From: Pteria penguin
Lineage: Eukaryota; Mollusca; Bivalvia; Pterioida; Pteriidae
Direction: 5' to 3'
DNA: 64,000 nt
Assembly (NCBI GenBank): GCA_035048485.1
Contig: CM068587.1
Coordinates: 55,175,501-55,239,500, forward strand
This document shows positions 11,900 through 22,749 of this stretch, in pieces. A program made the translations under genes and the position numbers. The first letter of the stretch is position 1. Every line of letters starts with the position of its first letter. The notes under the pieces were generated by a model. That model was given only the letters and a program-made list of their open reading frames with translations, was not told where the DNA came from and did not search any database.

Positions 11900-14730
11900 C
11901 TCTATCAACTGACCACATATATGGTCTTACATGAACACCCACCCCCTCTTCCCCAACACACACACAATAGCACATATACGGCAAAAAATCTCAACGAGGA
12001 AGGTTTGCGCTAATTTCGATATACATACTGGAAAAACAAATGTTTATATTCTAAACCGATCGAGAAATATAACTTAACCTATTTTTTTTATCACCACTAA
12101 ACCTATTCATTAATTTTCTTGGCCTAATGAAAGGAAAAAAGCTTACATATGGCAGCAATCACTAGTACACCAATATTCCAAAGGCAAGTGGTTACGCTAG
12201 GTTGCTTCAAGACGGCGAAAAGCATGCTCCGAGAAGTGTGGGAACAAAATGTTCAACATCAACGTCAGACGAGCTCGGAAGAGAACATTCAATGAGTTTC
12301 CAGTTCCTTGTGCTTCTGTCTTACGTTACACGAGAAAACCAGATAGGTTCGATGTTTGTCTGTCACTGAACAGCCAGTGGCCGTCAAGGTAGTACGCTGG
12401 ATTCTGAATCCCATGATTATAAATGTCTATTTCAAGTGTATATTTCAGGAGTTAACGTGTACATGTTTATTTAAAGCATGTGTTTGAATGTTAAGTGCAC
12501 GAAAAATTTCAAATATTTCGGTCAAGTCGGATAATATTCCATTGTTGTCTTTCTCAAAGTTCAATGTCGGTGAATATTTACATGTGATCACTTTTGGTTC
12601 CACGTTAGGTTTACAAAGAAAAATTGAGAGGGAATTAAGAAAGTATGACTTTGATCAAAAGAGTTGTTTTGTATCCTTTATTTGACTTCACAAAAGCTGG
12701 AGCACGACCGCTTGACAATAGAACGCTCAGAGAAACCGCGAAGTTCTGTCAGTAGTACGCTTGGTTCGGTCCGAGGGGTTCGAGCCCCTTCTGCGCTTCT
12801 CGTTGTCCTGCTTTTTAGATCACAAATGAGACGGAGCTACAGCGGCTGTGAACAAAAACACCCCGCTTCTTCTACTTGTAGGAGGGAATTAAGTCCATAG
12901 TTTATCGTGCCAAAATGTCTAGCTGATAGTGTGTCTTCAAACAGAAGTAAACAAGGCAAATTTGCATGGTATACAAACTACAAAAAAATATTAGATAGTG
13001 CTTATAAGTTCAATATCTATCATGGTCAACAGTGAATGAGCATGGAAAAAGTGTCTATTGTGCATCCTCTATAAATACTGAAACCTGGGAAAAAAGCATG
13101 ATCCGTAAAATAATTTGTAACCGTTATCGGTTTGTAGGTTATAATTATGTCTGACACCCCGTGACATTTCACTCCAGTCATGGTGTGTACAATCAAAACT
13201 GAAATTTACAATGTGTGTCAAATATTTGCAAAAGTTGGATCTTTGTCTGAAGTTCTTAGAGGATGGCATCAATGCACGCATGCACATGCATGTATATATA
13301 TATTACGCATGCACACATTTGTACATAAATATACCCCCTTTTCAATTTATAATTATAGATTCTCTGTCACTTCTATAGAATTGCATGCCCTGTAAATTCA
13401 TTGTTGACGCGACCGTTATCTGTTTACTTATGTGTGACAATTCGTGAAATTTCGCCCCAGTCCCATTGAGCGGTGACGTCGACTGTGACATTCGACAGAT
13501 AGAGAATGGCAGCGCATATCACGGCCGATATCGATCTCTCAAGCAAGGGTGATAACTCAATCACATGCATCGACCCATATCATGTCAACGTCACGGGGGG
13601 TGATTTACGGCTAGAATTGACTCCGACTCCAATGCTTTCGTATATGGTTAGATCAGTATTGTCGAGAGGTTTTATTTGGGTTTCGGAAAAAGAACTCAGG
13701 TAGTAAAAGTATATTTTATGTTGCGTATTTTGCGACATTTTATCAGAATTGTGATTATTACCTCCCCAAATCTATTTAGATCCTCCTCAAATAGACATTT
13801 AGATCCGCTACCTATTATTCTTAGTTCTATAATACTAATATTCCCAGAATCCCCCACAGAAATGGCCCATAACTTTACTTTAAACTCCGTACATGTTTGC
13901 TCATATCAGTAAAATGTGTCCTTCGACACACAGCATAGGTAGCAGTGGATCTAAAGGGTATTCTTTCGTTTGTTCTGCAATTTGACATTTTCAGTGATGG
14001 ATCCAGAGGAATTGAAAAAGTTACCTCGGACAACTAAATTCTTTTGAATTAACACATGGTTTTGGATAACATTAAAATCATTACTCAGTACTGTCCACGC
14101 CCATTGGATTTTTCGATCCATCATTAACTTCAATAACCCCTTCAGATCGCAAATTAACGCGACGCTGTCTTAATTTTTCACAATAACTTCCCAATCTTCT
14201 ATCCTATACTCGAGATTCCTGAACTGTGAATAAAACAGATTCCGAATTGCCTCCATTCTACAAAGGGTTATAAATTATCGAATGCGTCAGAAAATTGAAC
14301 TTCTCCGCGGTGGTGATTAGGAACCACTTGGGTTACAATAAAGCGATTTATTGTGTCGCAACTTGCCTTCTCGAGTTATCTCTTGTGCAAGCTGTTATCT
14401 TTATGCAGATAAACTTCTCTGAAGAAGAGTATATTTTGATCCCCTATTCAAACAGTAACCTTGTTGTGTAGCTCAGCAGGAAGGGGAATGAAGAGCCGAG
14501 ATAAACGGTTCCTCTTTTAATAGAGGAATCATTGGATACAACCCCAAATCATTTATAAAAATAGAGCTGCCATGTATGTAGACTATATAAAACATTAAAA
14601 CGTTTTGTTGCTTACACGTTCAGTGGGTATTCTTGGAACTTGTTTTGTTTAATTTTCTAAATTTATTTTTGTTGGGATATTTTTTGCCGTTAAACATAAA
14701 TTGTCTAAATTTCTTTGTAGGTGTTATTAA
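11900..14730. other. intergenic, no gene recognised
   Basis: No coding evidence. It contains scattered unique AT-rich sequence, a tRNA-like T-arm fragment near 12775 that is not a gene, remnants resembling GTGGATC-type MITE ends near 13940-14010, and a 20-bp inverted repeat ACAATAAA-GCGA-TTTATTGT at 14335-14354. Confidence 0.45.
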
Positions 14731-14740
14731 GTGGATGTTT

Positions 14741-15005
14741 CCACGACCGACGTAGCTCAGTCAGAAGAGTGTTTGTCTCGGGCCGAGAGGTCCCAGCTTT
14801 GGAGCGAACTAGCTTCTACTCGGTGATTTTTCTCTCGGATGAGACAGGAACGACCGAGGTTCCGTATCACGGTAGACGGTTAGAGACCACTCACTACATC
14901 GGGTGGGTCCGATGCAAAAGTCTATATTTCTGTGCATAGCATCAGGCAGATGGCGCCACCATATAAGTGACATAATATTGGTGTGAAGTAAAGCAAGAAT
15001 CGAAC
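14741..15005 (+). mobile_element. family A SINE, diverged (copy 6)
   Basis: The head has GACGTAGCTCAGTCAGAAGA, with a degraded B box. The body retains CCGAGGTTCCGTATCACGG, TCGGGTGGGTCCGATGCAAA, CATCAGGCAGATGGCGCCAC and GTGTGAAGTAAAGC. The divergence suggests an old copy. Confidence 0.75.
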
Positions 15006-15094
15006 CCTTGAACCGAAAACTTGAACCCTGAGGTTGTAGGAAGTGGATCACATCCTTTCTGTTCCTGCAGCATTTCAAAATACTATCAAAATTC

Positions 15095-17480
15095 TTTCTC
15101 AGACCGACGACTCTTGTGATGAATGGGGAAAGGGTTTTTGGTCTCTTGTGATGTATGGATAAGGGGATTCAGGTCTCTTGTGATGTTTGGGGAAGGGGAT
15201 TCAGGTCTCTTGTGATGTATAGGGAAGGGGTTTCTGACCTCTTGTGATGTATGGGGAAGGGGGTTTTCTCCTATTGTGATGTATGGGGAGGGTTGCTCTG
15301 CTCTATCTTGATGTATGGGAAGGGGTTCTGATCTCTTGTGGTGTATGGGGAAGGGGGTTCTGATCACTTGTGATGTATGGGGAAGGGGGTTCTGATCTCT
15401 TGTGATGTATGGGGAAGGGGGTTCTAGTCTCTTGTGATGTATGGGGAAGGGGGTTCTGACCTCTTCTGATGTATGGGGAAGGGGGGTTCTCTCCTCTTGT
15501 GATGTATCGGGAGTGTTGCTCTGCTCTATCGTGATGTATGGGAAGGGGTTCCGATCTCTTGTGATGTATGGGGATGGGGGTTCTGCTCTATCGTAATCTC
15601 TTGTAATGTATGGTGAAGGGGTTCTGATTTTTTTTATGTATGGTGAAGGGGGTTCTGATTTCTTGTGATGTATGGGGAAGGGAGTTCTAGTCTCTTGTGA
15701 TGCATGGGGAAGGAGGCTCTGACCTCTTCTGATGTATGGGGAAGGGGGTTCTCTCCTCTTGTGATGTATGGGGAATGTTGCTCTGCTCTATCGTGATGTA
15801 TGGGAAGGGGTTCCGATCTCTTGTGATGTATGGGGAAGGGGGTTCTGGTCTCTTGTGATGTGTGGGAAAGGGGGTTCTGATCTCTTGTGATGTATGGGGA
15901 GGGTTACTCTGCTCTATCGTGATGTATGGGAAGGGGGTTCTGATCTCTTGTGATGTATGGGGAAGGGGGTTCTGATCTCTTGTGATGTGTGGGAAAGGGG
16001 GTTCTGATCTCTTGTGATGTATTGGGAGGGTTACTCTGCTCTATCGTGATGTATGGGAAGGGGTTCCGATCTCTTGTGATGTATGGGGATGGGGGTTCTG
16101 CTCTATCGTAATCTCTTGTAATGTATGGTGAAGGGGTTCTGATTTTTTTTATGTATGGTGAAGGGGGTTCTGATTTCTTGTGATGTATGGGGAAGGGAGT
16201 TCTAGTCTCTTGTGATGCATGGGGAAGGAGGCTCTGACCCCTTCTGATGTATGGGGAAGGGGGTTCTCTCCTCTTGTGATGTATGGGGAGGGTTGCTCTG
16301 CTCTATCGTGATGTATGGGAAGGGGGTTCTGATCTCTTGTGATGTATTGGGAAGGGGGTTCTGATCTCTTGTGATGTGTGGGAAAGGCGGTTCTGATCTC
16401 TTGTGATGTATGGGGAGGGTTGCTCTGCTCTATCGTGATGTATGGGAAGGGGGTTCTGATCTCTTGTGATGTATGGGGAAGGGGGTTCTGATCTCTTGTG
16501 ATGTGTAGGAAAGGGGGTTCTGATCTCTTGTGATGTATTGGGAGGGTTACTCTGCTCTATCGTGATGTATGGGAAGGGGTTCTGATCTCTTGTGATGTAT
16601 GGGGAAGGGGGTTCTGATCTCTTATGATGTATGGGGAAGGGAGTTCTGATCTCTTGTGATGTATGGTTAAGGGGATTCAGACTCTCTTGTGATGTATGGA
16701 GAAGGGGGTTCTGATCTCTTGTAATGTATGGTGAAGGGGATTCTGGTCTCTTGTGATGTATGGGGAAGGGGGTTCTGATCTCTTGTGATATATGGGGAAG
16801 GGGGTTCTGATCTCTTGTGATGTATAGAGAAGGGGTTCTGGTCTCTTGTGATGTATGGTGAAGGGTGTTCTGGTCTATTGTTATGTATGGTGAAGGGGAT
16901 TCTGGTCTCTAGTAATGTATGGGGAAGGGTGTTCTGTTCTCATGTGACGTATGGGGAAGGGGGTTCTGATGCCTTGTGATGTATGGGGAAGGGGGTTCTG
17001 ATCTCTTGTGATGTATGGTTAAGGGGATTCTGCTCTCTTGTGGTGTATAGGGAAGGGGGTTCTGATCTCTTGTGATGTATAGGGAAGGGGGTTCTGATCT
17101 TTTGTGATGTATGGGGAAGGGGTATCTGATCTCTTGTAATGTATGGTGAAGGGGATTCTGCTCTCTTGTGATGTATGGGGAAGGGGGTTCTGTTCTCTTG
17201 TGATGCATGGGGAAGGGGGTTCTGGTCTCTTGTGATGTATGGGGAAGGGGGTTCTGATTTCTTGTGATGTATGGGGAAGGGGGTTCTGATCTCTTGTGAT
17301 GTATGGGGAGGGGGTTCTGATCTCTTGTGATGTATGGGGAGGGGGTTCTGATTTCTTGTGATGTATGGAGAGGGGGTTCTGATCTCTTGTGATACATGGG
17401 GAAGGTTGTTATTGTCTCTTTAGATGTATGGAGAAGCGGGTTCTGCTATCTTGTGAAGCAAGGTGGAAAAGGGGGATGGG
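15095..17480 (+). repeat. G-rich 32-bp minisatellite, about 75 copies
   Basis: Array of a 32-bp unit, typically GATCTCTTGTGATGTATG then GGGAAGGGGGTTCT. Variant units (for example CTCTGCTCTATCGTGATG, and GGGAGGGTTGCTCTG in place of GGGAAGGGGG) recur in a fixed order, giving longer-period structure; a segment around 15500-16050 repeats at an offset of about 515 bp. Each unit carries two G-runs on the plus strand, so G-quadruplex formation is possible. The reverse strand has open frames up to 162 codons (16909-17397) full of proline and histidine; they pass through three frames per 96 bp and are not taken as genes. Confidence 0.95.
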
Positions 17481-18250
17481 GTGGGGGTGTTCTGGTGACT
17501 TGTTTTTATTTTGATTTACGATTGTATATTTTTCATTAAAAAGCCGTTGCGGAGAATTTGTAGAATGGTTGACCTTTGAAAGACATTAAAATACACTTCA
17601 TATTGATGATACAAAATTTAATAACTTTCAGTTTCATATCCACAGATTCAGTGTCTGAGGTGGATCCATGGACGGATGTAAGGCTCGTATACAAGACTCC
17701 ATCACCCGCCCCCTCCCCCAATCTTTCCTAAACCCCTGTTTATTACAACTATCTAAATAATTTACTCTATGACCGATTCACCATTCCACCTGCATATATC
17801 TAACTATTGAAGTTATCATTTCTTATTTTTCTCAAAAAGTGACCAAATTTTACAAAGTAAAGCTCCATTCGAACTTATACCCTTCGCCCTCTGTGAGCCA
17901 TAAATCTCCTCCTGGTATAAGTTGCTTTTCCGGATAATAATTGCGGCTTTGCACGCTGATAGAAAACAAGGGAATATTTTCTCACAGGTGTTGATTTCTC
18001 TTAGAACATATGATTACAATATGTACTGAGGTAATTGGGTACATTTACATATAGCATAAAGGAGGGAGGGTGGACAGATTTATTGAAGGGTTATTTATAG
18101 AGTTGTAATATATAAATAAATATCAAGGTTTTCTTGGAGATTTTTTATCCTGTGGTTTAAAGAAATTTATCACAACTTGAAAGTTTTAAACCTTCCGTAC
18201 ACAGCGAACCAGAAGTCCACATGCAAAATTTATTCGTGGTACATTACAAA
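17481..18250. other. intergenic, no gene recognised
   Basis: AT-rich. There is a possible degraded DNA-element end (GAGGTGGATCCATGG near 17657). No coding evidence. Confidence 0.4.
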
Positions 18251-18253
18251 AGG

Positions 18254-18414
18254 CAGTGGCGGATTTAGAGGGGCCGACGCCCCCCCCCCCCCCCCGCCTT
18301 TTGGCCACATATTTACCAGTAAAAATTCAGATTTAGCACCAAAAATGCCCAAGTCGTTTGGCTGATACACATGTGCCCCCCCCCCCCTTTTCGGAAATCC
18401 TGGATCCGCCACAG
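18254..18414. mobile_element. MITE with CAGTGGCGGATTTAG termini (copy 1)
   Basis: The left end CAGTGGCGGATTTAGAGGGG pairs with the right end CTGGATCCGCCACAG. The interior has two long C runs and TTTACCAGTAAAAATTCAG. The same termini bound elements at 18961-19393, 43318-43525 and 44227-44375. No coding capacity. The superfamily is not assigned. Confidence 0.8.
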
Positions 18415-18960
18415 AGAGGGTGTTCTGGAATTATAATTTACAAAGAGTAGTAAAAGCATGTTGTGTAGATATGAAGGACTCTCCATCCCTCTTTTCCTTC
18501 CGTCATCCCCTACCCGTTACGATCGCTCCTGTGAATAAGGCGTTTAATATCTGCTAATGTCCGTCCGTCCATCCATCCCTCTGTCCGTTCTTCAACATTC
18601 GTATCCGACTACAATGTATTTGAATTTAATTTACCACGCATTCAGTTTAAGATTTAGTTCCATTCATAAGTAAGTCGCTTGAGTAAGATCTCATTTATGC
18701 CAAAACTTTGGAATTTGAATTGAAAACTATGGAAATGGCAGACCTGCTCTTTATATTGTGTGGGCGGTGTGCAGATGAGAATGAACGGGATTTCGTCAGA
18801 TTTGAAGAATCTATCAATCACTGGTATATACAGCTGCATAATATTGCAGGTCTGCAAGATATCTTTTAGAATTTTTTTTTTTATTTTCATTTCTCCCTCA
18901 CTTTTCCTCTATTAATTTGTGCATTAATTATGTCTCGTATGACCTGTACTTTATCTGGAC

Positions 18961-19393
18961 CAGTGACGGCAGGGATTTTTTCTAGTGAATTTGGGTCCGT
19001 TATAAGGACCCAGTCCCAATGCCAAATAGTATCATTTTTTCCCAAAAAGTGACCAAAAATTCCCAATTTGCTTCTAACTTCCAAAGTGAAAAAATTTAAG
19101 TACAAAATCCTGAATATGTTTATTTAGTATTTATGTGTGTAATTTTTGTTCTTAACTTTTCCCAAACTGTACCAAATTCGCACTATTTTCTTAATTGCAA
19201 GGAACCTGGTCACATTCCCAGAGTATTGGGGAAAAAACCCTGGACGGATTTAGAAGGGGAGCGGAGGCGAGCCCACCCCCCGGCAGTGATCCAAAATTTT
19301 TACCAAAAACCCTGTGTTTCGTCCATTTCTGTCAAAATGGACCACCCTTGACAACCCCCCCCCCCGGCTAATGGGGCGCTGGATCCGCCACTG
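18961..19393. mobile_element. MITE (copy 2), split by a nested element
   Basis: The left terminus CAGTGACGG (18961-18969) continues as GACGGATTTAGAAGGGG after the nested insert (19243 onward). The right terminus CTGGATCCGCCACTG lies at 19379-19393. The flanks carry a 5-bp direct repeat TGGAC (18956-18960 and 19394-19398), consistent with a target duplication. The interior has a C10 run near 19356. Confidence 0.8.
18970..19242. mobile_element. 273-bp element nested inside a MITE terminus
   Basis: It starts CAGGGATTTTTTC and ends GAAAAAACCCTG (terminal inverted repeats). It sits in the left terminus of the outer element, flanked by GACGG at 18965-18969 and 19243-19247. Removing it restores the outer terminus. 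The CAGGG end resembles hAT-type termini, but hAT elements usually give 8-bp duplications, so the superfamily stays open. Confidence 0.75.
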
Positions 19394-19399
19394 TGGACG

Positions 19400-21300
19400 A
19401 ATAGTTTTCAACGGACATCTCTAAATTTTTGTTATCGGAGGTTGAAATTCTTAGTATATACATCACCGTATAGTTCAAATGCAAAATGAATTTTTATTTC
19501 AACATCATATGAGGTGGGAAAGGGGCTCTCACTAAAAGTTCCTGCCATCATTTTCTAATCTTTAGAATTTTTGAAAAATGAATACAGTTGTTGATTGCTG
19601 ATAGTATAAGAAGAAGGGTGTATATCTCTTTTCTAAATTACTTTTCAAGATGAACAATCTCTGACACATCTTGAAATACACCAAATATACAATCATCGTT
19701 TCGATCTGCAAAGATAAGTTACAACATTAACACCAAATTATTACAAACAAAAATGATGTCACACCTTTCGTGCCATAATTATTTCATTTTTAATACCGGT
19801 AAATACATATGGCGTTTCTCACTTATGTACCAATAGTGTACTTATTACCTATGACAGGATGTACATGTCACCGATTAATTGTATCAATTATGAAAATAAA
19901 TTATGGATTTGACGGTATCAGGAGTGGTATCGAAAAAGGCTCCAGGTCATCCCGATAGGTGTCGCCACTGTCTACATGTGTAACACATAAATCTATATTA
20001 ATCATGAATATACATATGTCTAATACCGAGAGATTACGATATATTAATTAATATTTTTTATTAGAAATGTAATAATTATGACCAGATCGTGATCAAGAGA
20101 TATAATTGACTTTTTATGCATTCTTTTCTATGAATTAATCGATGTTTTATTGTCCGTCTGAAATTAAACGTCCAGAATGATAAGACATCACTTGCATTTT
20201 ATTTTCTGAAATGATGCATTTGTTTTCGCTTTATTAACAATTAGAAAGCAACTGTGCAGGTAATAGTTGGGCCGAGAAGTTGGACGTCCAAATCATTTCA
20301 AAATATAAGTCTATATCAGCAATTTAAAATGGAAAATCAGTGATACCCTTTATTATTCATTCACTCATGCACTCATTTATTTACTTATTTTGTTTATTTA
20401 TTCATTTTTATCATACATGTCAACCCCTTTCACTCTATCTTGACAGTATATTATCGGGCAACAAAAGTCAGTTTGTCGGTTAATATCATTTTATGAAACA
20501 ACTTATTGATAAATCTGAGTCGGTTTTTATAAAATGATTAATACAAAGTTTTGTTGAAACACCAGACATGTCAATAATACAAAAAGGCCGCATGTCTCAA
20601 ATATTGCATGATGCTCACATATAGATATTGACGAAATTTTTAATGAACTAAATATTCATAAGAAAATATGAAACCCAAAATCAATATATTCTTTTACTTC
20701 AAAACAAAACAAAACAAACAAGCAAAATTATGTATCCTGATTTAAATGATAAAACTTTTTTAACTTAGTCGCAGACTGACACGTGTCTCGTTGTAAATAC
20801 GTTGCATAATACATAATTAAAAGGAAACATATTGTCGATATATCTGCTACGTTTATACAGCAATAAATTAATAATTGCCGCGATATCTTATTAGTACACA
20901 ACGTGTTGTCCCCGTCACCGGGATAGAAATGTACATCAATTACCGCGACACTTCTCCCGAACGCAAAGTGACGTAAGTGACATGTGACTTGGTTCCCCGG
21001 CGTAACGTAGTCATTATAAATCAATGTATGGGGCGCATATTTGTACTACTTATTCAGAAATACTAATTGACATAGTAAGCGAGTGTATCTCGACACACAG
21101 ATTAGATATAGATAAAGAGGTCATGTAGAGATAGTCGAAAATTAGGTCACGCTAATTCGATGAGAAAAAGAGGGGGTGTGGGAGGGAGAGACGTTGAATT
21201 TCGAAAATTTCATTAATGGAATATCGATTTGAATTCATACTCATTTTCCTGCTGAGCTTAAAACCAGGTTTAATCGCACAAAAAGATAGTTTTCGGATAC
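19400..21300. other. intergenic, no gene recognised
   Basis: AT-rich sequence. Short open frames, for example the 98-codon one at 20728-21024 on the minus strand, have no recognisable homology. No structured repeat is seen. Confidence 0.4.
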
Positions 21301-21302
21301 AT

Positions 21303-21634
21303 AATATTTAATTGGAGTTGCTTTCCTTTTCCGCTATCTTGAAGATATATTAAGATGGAGTACCTGGGGTATTTGTATATAAATTAACCATATCATGTAG
21401 GAGATTTTTCCAGAGCAGAGATGTTTCCTGAATTTTTGCAATTCTTTGCAATATTTGAACCATTGTATAATGTAAAGATGGGGGTTGGGGATTTAAGGGT
21501 TCAAAAAGTCTAAATATAGACAATTTTCTAAGTATAATTCAATGAAATTAGTATAAATATGAAGTAATATCTACAGTTTCACCTCCAAGACGGCGCTACA
21601 ATGGAAGTGACTTCAGTTCAATTTTAACCACAAG
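21303..21634. mobile_element. MITE with long terminal inverted repeats (copy 2)
   Basis: Same family and orientation as 8443-8745. Shared blocks in order are TTTCCTTTTCCGCTATCTTG, TATTTGTATATAA, AATATTTGAACCATTG, CTAAATATAGAC, TTTCACCTCCAAGACGGCG and AATTTTAACCACAAG. The left end is more degraded than the right. Confidence 0.72.
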
Positions 21635-21757
21635 AGAAAATGTCTATTCTGGTTTTGTAGTCAACACCATTTTTACTTGTACTCATATCTGTTGAAATGA
21701 CTAGTCGGTTTCAACTACTTTTCCACAGATTGTGGAGGGGAAACTGCAATTTATCCG

Positions 21758-21825
21758 TTGTGGCACAGTCCCAGAATCGAACCAGCGTCTTCTTCATTGG
21801 ACAGTTTTACTTAAATGGTTAATCT
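21758..21825 (-). mobile_element. degraded tRNA-like SINE head fragment
   Basis: On the minus strand a B-box-like GGTTCGATTCTGGG is followed by GTGCCACAA, as in family B heads. The rest is eroded and the body is not recognised. Confidence 0.45.
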
Positions 21826-21829
21826 TATA

Positions 21830-22460
21830 TTAAGCAATCTCTATAGCTAATTAGAGCAGTGATTACGACGCAGTAAAATTAAGCGACATGGATGTCATTT
21901 CATTGAGCTGTTCGCCCCCCGCAGAGCAGCATTTATTGATGACTTAGTAATAGAAAGTGATAGGGCACTCTGCATGCTCCTGCACATAGATATGATAACG
22001 GTAATGAAATGTCAATATGTCAATTATTCCCACTGACCCCTCCCTCCTGACCATCGGTGATGCGATGTGGGTACCTGTCAATACGGCTACTTCGGACACA
22101 TTACTCGGCATCGCGGGAGATGGTCAGGTTGATGGAGTGCCTATTAGTGTTATAATCGCATCAACTGTTCATCGACATCTTGGTGGACAGAATTATGTAT
22201 GTAGATATCAATAAGTAAATTGAGCCTCGTACAGACCACCTTAGTTAGGTAATTAAGGTACTATTACGTGTCAGGTTTTGATCCTTGGCAAAGGCAAATA
22301 AGTTCAGCGAGTAGTTTCTCGTGCATTTCTGGTTGAACTTTAAAACAAAACAAACTGAGATTGGTAAGGCAGGTTTCCTGCACTTATACGTATGAAATCT
22401 GAAGATAAATGAATCGGTAGATACTGCAATGAGTGGACCGTAAATACCATGCTATCATCT
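21830..22460. other. intergenic, no gene recognised
   Basis: Contains a 65-codon plus-strand open frame (22017-22214) of somewhat higher GC content than its surroundings. I cannot identify it and see no splice or domain support. Confidence 0.35.
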
Positions 22461-22464
22461 GTCA

Positions 22465-22743
22465 ACTATACTATACTGTACTATACTATACTATACTATA
22501 CTATACTATACTATACTATACTATACTATACTATACTATACTATACTATACTATACTATACTACAATGTACTATACTATACTATACTATACTATAATATT
22601 CTATACTATACTATATTATACTATACTATACTATATTATACTATACTATACTATACTATACTATACTATACTATACTATACTATACTATACTATACTATA
22701 CTATACTATACTATACTATACTATACTATACTATACTATATTA
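22465..22743. repeat. (CTATA)n pentanucleotide satellite, about 55 units
   Basis: Nearly pure CTATA repeat with a few interruptions (TACAATG near 22563, ATATTC near 22597). Overlapping open frames of about 110 codons encode only TILYY-type repeats and are artefacts. A related degenerate stretch (ATGCC/ATACT units) occurs at about 23380-23440. Confidence 0.97.
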
Positions 22744-22749
22744 CACTAC

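Noticed and set aside
12775..12788. tRNA T-arm-like GGGGTTCGAGCCCC
   Set aside because: No A box, anticodon arm or acceptor stem at proper spacing. At most a remnant.
16909..17397. 162-codon Pro/His/Arg repeat frame in the 32-bp minisatellite
   Set aside because: The frame cycles through all three phases of the same repeat, and lengths shift the frame elsewhere in the array.
22017..22214. 65-codon frame of higher GC content
   Set aside because: Looks somewhat protein-like, but no family, promoter or splice partner could be supported.
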